Part shown: positions 1-12,100 of the stretch, piece by piece
How the letters are laid out: each line of letters starts with the position of its first letter
Position numbering within the stretch: position 1 is the first letter of the stretch
From: Elmis aenea
Taxonomy: Eukaryota > Arthropoda > Insecta > Coleoptera > Elmidae
Length of the DNA stretch: 64,000 bases
Assembly: GCA_947652605.1 (NCBI GenBank)
Contig: OX393577.1
Span: 3,968,868 to 4,032,867, forward strand
Reading direction: 5' to 3'
Notes under the pieces: generated by a model
What the model was told of the DNA's origin: nothing
The model's input: only the letters and a program-made list of their open reading frames with translations
The model's database searches: none
Program-made: the position numbers and the translations under genes

Positions 1-890
1 AACTCACTCACATACGTATCAATGTGTTTCATTTCGTTGAGGTTGCTGACATGCAATCAATAGCCTACATAAACGTCAAATTTTATGACTCCATAAAATC
101 AGACGTTCATATTTCGCTTCACTTCACCAGTATCATCTCAGAAATTTACTCCTACACAATGGCGAGGTCACAGATTTGCTGATGTTTCTCTTTCCAAATA
201 AAATCAACCAATGTAGTATAAAATTCACCTGTAATGGTGAATAAAACCAAAAAACACTGAACGAAATTTATTTAGTCGTTTATTACGTTTTGAAATGATT
301 TCCTGCTATGTCGCAATAGATAAATATTATCTTTGATAATAATTAATTGCAAGTTCTAAAAAGAAACAAATTTTGAACATTTATTTACAATTTTCAACTC
401 ATTTTCTCCCATAAGTTTTTCATTATTATAATATAACTAATTAACCGACGTGTATACAGGGTGTACTAGACGACATTGCCTTCTTGAAAATCTCGTTTGT
501 TTTGAACAACAAACCTTATATAACATTAAACGGAAAAAACTGGATTTTGTGACATAAAAACATTCGAAATTTTTATGTATAGTACAAAGGCTTTGTTTAG
601 TTTTTTTTTTTAATAGTATTAGTGTAGTTTAAAGTTCTTATCTTTTGAGTTAAATAAACATGTTAGTATTATTTTTAGACAGTATCAGTTGTTATCAACA
701 GAATGATTTTGACTTAAGAGCTGTTGAAAACAGTCGAATAAAGTTTTTTGATACAAGACAAAACTTAGCATTTATTTTTATTATAATATTGCAATTTTAC
801 CACCATTTAATAACATAAAAAGATAAACAGATTATTATTAAAGATTATTATTATTTATAAGGTGTGTATTATTGTATTATATGAACAGGT

Positions 891-1230
891 TGGACCAAAT
901 TCGAATGTTTTACGAAGTATCTTGGTTACTATAATAGTAAGCAAAAATCTCTTGGGGGTTTTTTGAGATAAACATGCCCGTGTTATGAGATTTTTGAAAA
1001 GCTAAAAAATCACTTTATCATATTGAGTCATGGCCTACTAGAATGTTCATTAAAAAATAAATAAGTTTACTCAAAAATCAAGGTCGTTCAAGAAATTTTA
1101 AATTTGATTTTAAATTGAGTAAAAAATGTTCATAAAAAGTTTACACAATATTTAGTTCTATTTTTATCAATTTTACAGTTAATTTACAAAAACGATGAAC
1201 TTTCATTTGTCATCTGTAGTGCCAAATTGG
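891..1230 (+). repeat. Truncated fold-back element copy (family A)
   Basis: The left end reads GGTTGGACCAAATTCGAATG, followed by a segment about a stepwise gene-independent block (TTTTACG, ATCTTGGTTACT, AAAATCTCTTGGG). It matches the left arm of the complete fold-back element at 32711-33922. No right arm is present nearby, so this is a truncated or heavily decayed copy. It lies upstream of the first visible exon of the BAIAP3-like gene, probably in one of its introns. Confidence 0.55.
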
Positions 1231-1249
1231 AAAGTGATGTAATAGTATT

Positions 1250-1825
1250 CTTGTATCAACTGATTTCATCTTTAATTGATCTCTATATGTTTCATTTCTG
1301 GTTCTATCTTTTTTGGTTTTTCCTTGGATTTTTCTAGATTTCTGCTGCATTCACTCGGCTACTATTTTTATTTGTGGGTGTCCACGTTTCACTTCCGTAT
1401 AAAAGTGCCGGAGTTACTACTTTTTTAACCACTTCCGCTTATATCCGTTTTGGGAATTCTGTTTCCAAAAAATGTTGTTCTTAAACTGTTAAATATTCTT
1501 CCCACATTTCCTGTCCTTTCGCTTATTTCCTTGTCCATTCCTCCATTTTTCTCTATGATCACTCCTAAATGTTTACAGCTTTCCACCTGTTCCAACCTAA
1601 GCCCATTTAAAATGATGTTATGCCCTTTGTTCACTGTTGTAACGAACATAGTTTCAGTTTTTTCTGTATTTATTTTCGTATTGATTTTTTACAATTCCTG
1701 GTTTAGAGTTTCTAGATTATTTTGCAGATATTTTTCTGTTTCCGCGACTAAGACCATGTCGTCTGCGAACATTAGCTCAGTTATGTTTATTTTTTCCATT
1801 TTCCAGTTGCCTAGGTGAAACGGTC
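1250..1825 (-). pseudogene. Non-LTR retrotransposon reverse transcriptase fragment (dead LINE)
   Basis: Read on the minus strand, the segment encodes the reverse-transcriptase active-site region (MFADDMVLVAE), then a block with KHLGVIIEKNGG and KEISERTGNVGRIFNSLR, then VVTPALLYGSETWT. These are the usual C-terminal landmarks of insect LINE polymerases. Stops interrupt the frame after LETLNQEL and again downstream, and the frame shifts around PKTDISGS. It is therefore an inactive 5'-truncated remnant. The plus-strand ORF across it is only its antisense shadow. The clade (RTE, CR1 or other) cannot be decided from this piece. Confidence 0.8.
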
Positions 1826-3163
1826 TCATCTTTTGTTTTACTTTCGTGATGCTTTATTTAATGGAACTAACCGAAACATTTGTTCGTATTTTTTAACTGA
1901 ATTGTGTCAACAAGTTTACTCCTTAGAGCAATTTGATTTTATTTCGCTATAAAAGATTGTTTATGGGCAATGAGAAATAAAAGTGTAGCCAGTGCTAACC
2001 TTTTTTTTTATCAGAGTTAGGAGATCGGTTCGATGAAACAAGCAACACTAGGGATATTTTTATAGATGAACAAGAAATGCTGCCGACTATTGGGATCTCG
2101 TTTGTTATAAGAGCATAATGTGGATTAAATTGGAGTAAAATTAAACATATTTAAACCAAATTTTCCTGTTTGTGTTGTATAACTTGTGAACTCAATCTCC
2201 AATTTTTATTCAAAGCCAAATTTGGCGAAAGATAATTTAAGGACGTTTTACCTCTTAAAATAAACGAGCTGCTCAATTTGAACCAAGAATTTACAACACC
2301 CTAATAATAATACATTAATTACCTAAAATATTTTATACATTTTGATATTTCAAATTTTGTTTAAAAACGAACGCATTTTTGAAGGGTCAATAGTTGTTTA
2401 GAATATGTATCCTTGTTGTTAATGTTGTGTTGATTGTATTTGTATACATGAACAGTTTATTACATTTATCATTTTGTTTATTTCTCATGACACACTATTT
2501 TGTCACGTTTCGTATGAAAATAAAAAGCCAATTACATGTTTATTATTGACGTTAACAACATGCGTATATTTCATTTGTTATGAGGTACTTTTTGTTATTT
2601 ACGACTACCATAAACCATGTAGGGGGTGCTGTATGCACATTTGATATATCAAGAGTGGTTGACAATGTTTTGTTTTTAATAAAGTGCAAAATTTATACGA
2701 AGCATTATTCTATTAATTTATTCATCTATTGCCACTGCATATTGTAAAGTTAAATCAGATCTAGTAGAGGACAAAAAGTACTTCACTGTCGCGATATTTT
2801 ACAAATTGTTAGGCCCATAACAAAATATTTGATTTTTTTACATAAAAGATGTGAAGGGTTTAATAATGACAATACAAGGTTGGTTAAATGGGACAAAAGT
2901 TAGCTATTTAGGGGTGTATTTTAAACCAGATCTTGTTTTGTTTAAAAATTCCATGGCTTGCGAGATATAACGAAAAAACCAAAATCGATCAAAATTTTTA
3001 AACTTAAATATCTCGGCTATTGTTGCGAATACACAAAAACGTCAAAGGAAAAATGTTTTGTATATTTTGTTTTCTATAAGATGGCTTTAGTCAGATTTAT
3101 TTTTTATAAATTACCTTGCGAGATATTTGACAAAACGACTTAACAATAAATTGTATATTTCAG
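1826..3163. other. Probable intron upstream of first visible BAIAP3 exon
   Basis: AT-rich sequence without a supportable coding exon. The exon at 3164 begins with the second and third bases of a codon, so at least one more exon lies further 5', outside or unrecognised in this window, and this stretch is best read as intron. A scrap around 2078-2100 resembles the left arm of the fold-back family at 43590-44321 (ATTGGGATCTCG). Confidence 0.5.
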
Positions 3164-6100
3164 GTTTCAGCGATCCGTATTGCATGCTCGGAATCCAGCC
3201 AGTACCAGCGCCATCATCCCCACAGCCACTTACCCCAAATCGGACACTTACAGAAGTCTGCAATGACGGACAGAGTAATCACGAGAAACTCCGGAAGCAC
3301 CATAGTTTCAAGTTGAGTTTCAAACGCAAAGATGGTCGTGTCCGGGAGCATCGAGACAGCTTGGGGGGAGCACTTCCTGCAAAGTTCATACGCGCCACTT
3401 CCGTCAAACCTCACACTCTTAATCCGCGCTGGAACGAGAAATTTAAGTTGTAAGTATGGATTGCGTGCAATTACGTTTCTCATTAGCATTTGATCTGCCG
3501 TAAATCACTTGTATTGCCGTAAACGTTTGACGCTAAACCAATTTAATTTTCAGTTAGAAATTGTAATGCTACATATAGGTCGTGTGGTGATAAACATCGT
3601 TTACATTTTGAAATTTATAGACCAAGTTTAATATACATCCATAAATGTAATTTCATTAGCAAATTAATGTTGGAAAACGTTAGCCATAAAAGGTAACTGC
3701 AATTCGTTAACACTTACACCGGTTTGTTTTTTCTACCATCCATAATACGAGGGTGGTTCAAATTTCACCGAGATTTTTCGAAACATATTCGCGAATAACT
3801 TTTCAACTGCTTAAGATATTGACTTGAAATTTTCAGAACATGTTTATCATGCTTACTGATAACAAACAAACGGTTTGAGAAATATTCCAATATTTGGTTT
3901 GGAAGAAATTTCAAACATTATTTCAACATAGCAAAATATCTTTATTATTAATCTCGTTTCGAAACATATTCGCAAATAACTTTTTAACTGCTTAAGATAT
4001 TGACTTGAAATTTTCAGGACATGTTTATTATGCTTACTCATAACAAACAAACGGTTTGAGAAACATTCCAATATTTTGTTTGGAAGAAATTTCAAAAATT
4101 AACTCAACAAAGCAAAATATCTTTATTATTAATCTCGTTTCGAAACATATTCGCGTATAACTTTTCAACTGCTTAAGATATTGACTTGAAATTTTCAGGA
4201 CATGTTTATCATGCTTACTCATAACAAACAAACGGTTTGAGAAATATTCCAATATTTTGTTTGGAAGAAATTTCAAAAATTAACTCAAAGCAAAATATCT
4301 TTATTATTAATCTCGTTTCGAAACATATTCGCGAATAACTTTTTAACTGCTTAAGATATTGACTTGAAATTTTCAGGACATGTTTATCATGCTTACTCAT
4401 AACAAACAAACGGTTTGGGAAATATTCCAATATTTTGTTTGGAAGAAATTTCAAAAATTAACTCAACAAAGCAAAATATCTTTATTATTAATCTCGTTTC
4501 GAAACATATTCGCAAATAACTTTTTAACTGCTTAAGATATTGACTTGAAATTTTCAGGACATGTTTATTATGCTTACTCATAACAAACAAACGGTTTGAG
4601 AAACATTCCAATATTTTGTTTGGAAGCAATTTCAAAAATTAACTCAACAAAGCAAAATATCTTTATTATTAATCTCGTTTCGAAACATATTCGCGTATAA
4701 CTTTTCAACTGCTTAAGATATTGACTTGAAATTTTCAGGACATGTTTATCATGCTTACTCATAACAAACAAACGGTTTGAGAAATATTCCAATATTTTGT
4801 TTGGAAGAAATTTCAAAAATTAACTCAAAGCAAAATATCTTTATTATTAATCTCGTTTCGAAACATATTCGCGAATAACTTTTTAACTGCTTAAGATATT
4901 GACTTGAAATTTTCAGGACATGTTTATCATGCTTACTCATAACAAACAAACGGTTTGGGAAATATTCCAATATTTTGTTTGGAAGAAATTTCAAAAATTA
5001 ACTCAACAAAGCAAAATATCTTTATTATTAATCTCGTTTCGAAACATATTCGCGAATAACTTTTTAACTGCTTAAGATATTGACTTGAAATTTTCAGGAC
5101 ATGTTTATCATGCTTACTCATAACAAACAAACGGTTTGAGAAATATTCCAATATTTTATTTGGAAGAAATTTCAAAAATTAACTCAACAAAGCAAAATAT
5201 CTTTATTATTAATCTCGTTTCGAAACATATTCGCGAATAACTTTTTAACTGCTTAAGATATTGACTTGAAATTTTCAGGACATGTTTATCATGCTTACTC
5301 ATAACAAACAAACGGTTTGAGAAATATTCCAATATTTTGTTTGGAAGAAATTTCAAAAATTAACTCAACAAAGCAAAATATCTTTATTATTAATCTCGTT
5401 TCGAAACATATTCGCAAATAACTTTTTAACTGCTTAAGATATTGACTTGAAATTTTCAGGACATGTTTATTATGCTTACTCATAACAAACAAACGGTTTG
5501 AGAAACATTCCAATATTTTGTTTGGAAGAAATTTCAAAAATTAACTCAACAAAGCAAAATATCTTTATTATTAATCTCGTTTCGAAACATATTCGCGAAT
5601 AACTTTTTAACTGCTTAAGATATTGACTTAAAATTTTCAGGACATGTTTATCATGCTTACTCATAACAAACAAACGGTTTGAGAAACATTCCAATATTTT
5701 GTTTGGAAGAAATTGTAAAAATTATTTCAACATAGCAAAATATCTTTATTATTAATCTCGTTTCGAAACATATTCGCGAATAACTTTTTAACTGCTTAAG
5801 ATATTGACTTGAAATTTTCAGGACATGTTTAGTATGCTTACTCATAACAAACAAACGGTTTGAGAAACATTCCAATATTTTGTTTGGAAGAAATTGAAAA
5901 ATTATTTCAACATAGCAAAATATCTTTATTATTAATCTCGTTTCGAAACATATTCGCGAATAACTTTTTAACTGCTTAAGATATTGACTTGAAATTTTCA
6001 GGACATGTTTATTATGCTTACTCATAACAAACAAACGGTTTGAGAAACATTCCAATATTTTGTTTGGAAGAAATTGCAAAAATTATTTCAACATAGCAAA

Positions 6101-9100
6101 ATATCTTTATTATTAATCTCGTTTCGAAACATATTCGCGAATAACTTTTTAACTGCTTAAGATATTGACTTGAAATTTTCAGGACATGTTTATTATGCTT
6201 ACTCATAACAAACAAACGGTTTGAGAAACATTCCAATATTTTGTTTGGAAGAAATTGCAAAAATTAACTCAACATAGCAAAATATCTTTATTATTAATCT
6301 CGTTTCGAAACATATTCGCGAATAACTTTTTAACTGCTTAAGATATTGACTTGAAATTTTCAGGACATGTTTATTATGCTTACTCATAACAAACAAACGG
6401 TTTGAGAAACATTCCAATATTTTGTTTGGAAGAAATTGCAAAAATTATTTCAACATAGCAAAATATCTTTATTATTAATCTCGTTTCGAAACATATTCGC
6501 GAATAACTTTTTAACTGCTTAAGATATTGACTTGAAATTTTCAGGACATGTTTAGTATGCTTACTCATAACAAACAAACGGTTTGAGAAACATTCCAATA
6601 TTTTGTTTGGAAGAAATTGCAAAAATTATTTCAACATAGCAAAATATCTTTATTATTAATCTAGTTTCGAAACATATTCGCGAATAACTTTTTAACTGCT
6701 TAAGATATTGACTTGAAATTTTCAGGACATGTTTATTATGCTTACTCATAACAAACAAACGGTTTGAGAAACATTCCAATATTTTGTTTGGAAGAAATTG
6801 CAAAAATTAACTCAACATAGCAAAATATCTTTATTAAATCTCGTTTCGAAACATATTCGCGAATAACTTTTCAACTGTTTAAGACATTGACTTGAAATTT
6901 TTAGGACATGTCCTGACTATATAAATAAAATAAATAAAAAATTTATTTTAATTTGTAGCGATATTGACGACATAAACAGTGATTCCCTTCACTTGGATAT
7001 ATGGGACCACGATGATGAAAGTTCAGTCTTGGAGGCGGTTAGCAAATTGAACGAAGTGCGCGGCGTAAGAGGCTTAGGTCGTTTTTTTAAACAAGTTTGC
7101 CAATCAGCTAGACAAAGTTCTCAGGATGATTTTCTTGGATGTGTAACAATACCATTATCGGATATTCCATCAACTGGTCTTGAGGGATGGTTCAAATTAG
7201 AAGCCAGATCCCAGCGCAGCTCTGTACAAGGAAGGATACGACTTAAATTGTGGTTATCTACAAGAGAAGACAGAGGAATATCAGAAGAGGACAACTGGAC
7301 TGAAGTAAGACAACATCAAAATTTGTATTCCATGTTCATAGACTATGAACTGAGGAACTGGACAGAAGAAAGCTGGACTTGGGCTGGAGATTTGCCTGGC
7401 CCTGCTCTAACAATTTTACACCAACATGCTGTACAAGGTACAATTTTTTATTATTTCTTCGTTATTTGTACCTAATGATAAAAATTTTCATTCCAGGCGA
7501 TTTGTCCGAATTACAAAAGTCACTCGCAAGATTCGTTGCCGCGGGTAAAGTATATCTGCAAAATCCACTGGACCCTCGATGGATGTTACAATTACTAACA
7601 GACCTGGAACATGCTTGGTGTAGTACGGCTCTCACAAGAGAAGAAGAAATATGGTTAGCAGAATATTTTACGTCAATGCTTGGTAAGTATTTGAAATATA
7701 CACGACAGTATTTAAGAAGGAATATCACGTGATTTAACCGAACGTTTAAGATAAGATAAAACCTTTAATTTTATACAAATTCACCCTAAATTGACTTTCT
7801 GAAATGGAAAAACAAAAACATTTAATGAATGCAATAAATCTTTATTACTTCTAAATTATAATGTAGGAACAAAAGGGTTTCTCCATTTCAAGGCATAGTT
7901 TATTTCTCGCATTGCAAATGTTTTATATACTGTTTTATGTTGTAATGAGCCTTAGAATCAACTCTTGCGGTTCCAATCCTCCCCCGTATTATTGAAACAA
8001 TGTGTTTATGTACATGTTGATAAACAGCAATTTTTATTTTTAGAACGATGGTTGTTACAAATAAGACTTCATCGCCAGTTGTTCCCTGCTCTTCATACTC
8101 TTTCATTATTACGATTAGACCATTTGCTCAGATGTCTTGCGTACCTATCCAATATGGTATTAAATTCAATAAATGTACCGCTGCCTTTAAGATATTTATA
8201 ACATTATGTTTATAGAAAGCATTTTGGAAATGTTGTCCGTTTAACAAAGAAATTAGAGGAGAAATAGTGGCTGCCCTAAGAAAAGGAACACCCGATTGGT
8301 TTATTTCAATGCGTTCTTCTATCATGACATCAGATGAATATGATCATTCATTCGTTGATTTTTGTTCAGAAATTTACATAAACCTGCAGCATAGTCTATC
8401 ATATTACCATCCATTATTTGAAGGGTAAATAAGCAGTGAAGATATTTTCAAAATTTTAATTAATTTTTTTTTAGGACAAACGGCATCCCTTACTTCAGCG
8501 TAGTTTTTAAGCAACTGGATAAGTTACTAGCAGATGAAGTTATATCATTTTTAAATCAACATGAACATCCAGATGCTGCTTATAGTAGACTGATATTTTC
8601 GGTTTATCTTGAAGTAAAAGATTTAGCTCTGTTTAGTCAACATTTACCATCAGGTGGTGATCATAAATTACTTTTAGTTAGGTGTCATGAATGGTTCGAA
8701 CCATGTGTTAGCAGTTGGTTAACTGTTTGCAAAGGAAAAGGTTTGCAACGGGTAAGTTCAAAAATAATAGTAATAGTTAACAAACTAATTTATGTTCACT
8801 ATATACAGGGTGTTTCTTAAATATTGTGAAAAAAATCGGGAGGTGATTTTTTATCGAAAATTAAGGGGGGTCTTTCATATAATTTTTTTTCTTTAGACGT
8901 CTCCTTTCGGAGTTACACCCCCTAAAGGGGAGCAGTAAAATTAGGTTTTTTATTTTATTTCTCAAATTTGGATATATGTATGATATTTGGTAGATGTTTT
9001 GTTCTTATTGAAAGGTTTCCCATAGTAATATTTTCAATCATGTCCCACCTTCACAGGGGGGGCTGTTGGTTTTTTAATTAGAACTATTTGGTGGGTTGAA

Positions 9101-12100
9101 ATTTTGCAATTAAAAAAATTACTCAAAAACTGTATGTTTTTCAGGAAAAACTAAAAAATGAAAAAGTTTCTAAATAAATCAAACGTTCAAAGAAAAATTA
9201 AATATCAAAATTTAAATGCTTCATAGACTTCCGATAATAAAAGGAAAAATCTGATTTTATATGATCTTTTATATTTTTTTTATTTTTTGCATAAATTTAC
9301 TTAAATAGGTATTTTTATGTTGGAATTTAAAAAAATTTGTTTTGAATATTTTTTTGAATGTTTTCTAGGGGATATGCAACATTTTTATTCTATATAATTT
9401 CTAACATTTACAGAATCAACAACTGTGTTATAGCACATGAAATTTTATATGTTATTTGATGGTGTGAAAATCCAATATCACAGCCATTAAAGAAAAAAAA
9501 GTTGACTGTCACATAAAAACATTTGAAGATACATACATCAAAAACAAATGCAAAATACTTATTTTCAAAAATTGATCACAAAAAAGAATAAAAAAAGAAG
9601 GAAATTAAAAAACGGGTTTTTCTGTTCATTTCATTAACACTTTTGCATATTTAATCGACTCTGTTGCTCTCATCCTTCTCAAGATCCTAATAGTGAAAAA
9701 ATATAAAAGGGAACACCCTGTACACTGCTCATCAAAGACCAAATTGTTCCAATTCTTAGAACAACAAATAGACGGTAAAACTTTTTCATTTTCAGGTGCA
9801 AACTGCTATAGAATTACAAAAACCATGTGAAGGAGAAAAGTTAGTGAAACACAGTTCTTCCGCAGTAGATGTGGTTGTGATGTTCTGTCAATTACGAGAC
9901 TTTTGGAGACTCTTACAGTGGCCTAAAGCACAGTCGGTTCCATTACTGTCACAATTACTTGACTGTATATGCTCTGCAGCCTTACTATACGCTGATATAA
10001 CATATCAATCTTTAATGGAGGTGGGATATTTTGACCGACCTGGACCTTTTCGCGTAACAGACGACATGTGTATGGCAGCAAATAATTTAGAATATGTATA
10101 TAAATTTACTTCCTTATTAGGTAATTATTATTTATTACACATTCGTTGTACAGGTGTTTCTTAAATATTATTTATTGCAGAAAACTATTTTGATTTCGTC
10201 ACATTAGAATCCATAGCTCCAGAGTTACAATGTGTTACATTGACTAACCAACTAGATAGTACCTTAAATCAGCTGCAGTTAAAAGTTCTAGATATACTGA
10301 AACGAGTCGGACCCCAAATGCAAGAAGCTCTAAGAAAAGCCATGTTCCATTTGGCCTGGTCACCTGATACATTGCCCACTAACCAAGCCGTTGAACCCTT
10401 ATTTGATTATTTAAGTAATCATCTTCTGGCCTTAAATGTTGCACTACTGCCTCAGAATTTTCAAAGAGCTTTGTATGAGGTAAATATTAAAATAAAAGCT
10501 TCACAATAAAATATTTAAAACATTTTTCTAAAGAAACCAAAACCAAACTAATAACTTAGGGTGACCATTTTTTCCCGATTTTCGGGGCCAGTCCCAAAAA
10601 CAAGACCCAAGTCCCGGATTATTTTTGTCACCGATTTTGTCCACGATTTTCAAAATTTTCTTATAAACTTTATAAATAACAAGATGGTTTTCCGGCGTTG
10701 CACGGGCGATTACAATTTTAATTACTGTTTTAACTTGAATAAGCCCAATAATTCCAAATCATACACAAATGACATACTCTGATCACAATCATCTTTTCAT
10801 TTTCTTATAATTCCTTAAAAAACAACTATTTATTGCTTAAAAATTGAATAATAACTCAAATTTATTTTCTTTCGTCTTGTTTCAATTAAAAATGTACTAA
10901 TAAAAATAATACTTCATGTACATTTATTACTAATTGTATACAAAACAATCTTTACTTGAAAAATACACCGTATCGTGTTTTGACCAGGTATTAGCCGACG
11001 TAAGATCGAATCCCGTCCAAGTAATATATATTTTTTTTTAAATTGGTAATATGTGCTTGTACTTAAAGTTTGGCGTTAGATCTGCAAGGTCCTAAATAGT
11101 AACTGTGCAAAATTTGGTCCCGATCGGTCAACGGACCTAGGATTGTATAGCGAACAAACAAACAAACACACAAACAAGCTCTTTTATATATATAGATATT
11201 ATCCAAGCCATGATGAGGTACTGTCACTGTTGCCAAATTATGCAAATTTGATAGTCTGGCAACATTGTACCGGTGTTGCTGGAGTGGGGGAAGTTTTGAA
11301 ATGTGCAAAAAGATCCGGGTTTTTACTTTCCGCTCTTTTACCTATATGAATTTTGCATGATTTTCACGAAAACTAGTCGACGTTTTTTTTTTTGGCCCTA
11401 GATTAGAGTCCCCGAAACTTTGGAGAAAAAATGGGCACCCTATAATAATTGTTTAGCATTCTAAAATTGTATGTTTACACTTTTTTTCCCATTTAAATCG
11501 TTTGATTTGGTTAAAAAGGGCATATACAGATATACATCAGGCCTTCAAATATTTTGTGTTCTTTTCTTATTCTATAATAGGTACTGTTTACTACAGTAAC
11601 TTTAAATTTTTTGTAAATCAAATTATTCGACTTTTATACCAAATGTTTGTTTCGTGAGTAATTTCAATTTTTTTTTTAAATTAACAACCATTTTAGTTAT
11701 TTTGTATACTAGTTCCTTTCTGGAGTTTTTTATTAACTTTACTAATAGTTTTTTTTTTGCTATGCCATAAGCATTTTAGTTGAATTTCCTCTGATTTTTT
11801 TTTTGTTATTTATTTCTTACCAATCTTGTTCCTGTTCGTCACTTTTTAATTACTGTGTTTTGTTTTACTTTTGTTTTCCTCAGGAAATTTTTAATATAAA
11901 GAGAAAAACGCGAAAAACGAGGCTCTTGTAAAAACGGGTTTTCCTATGTTAAACGCCTGTGCAAGTCGCATAGATTTATTTAGTTCTTGATGCAATAAAC
12001 ACAGCCTTGATCAGATTCTGGCGACAACATATCGTGACCTTCCCTGGTTAGAAACCCTTATTTTATTTTGTTCAAGGTCTGGGAATTTGCTTTACGAGAA

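Noticed and set aside
1450..1818. Plus-strand ORF of 122 codons
   Set aside because: Antisense to a LINE reverse transcriptase fragment with the FADD motif on the minus strand.
3853..6803. Series of about 80-codon minus-strand ORFs with nearly the same sequence
   Set aside because: They recur at the 181-bp period of the tandem array; since 181 is not a multiple of three, the frame shifts from unit to unit, as expected for non-coding repeat.
3760..6913. CRISPR array
   Set aside because: Units are 181 bp with no unique spacers between short repeats, the setting is an animal intron, and no cas genes exist.
10980..11040. tRNA gene
   Set aside because: A B-box-like GATCGAATCCC occurs, but no cloverleaf can be drawn; a SINE-type remnant explains it better.
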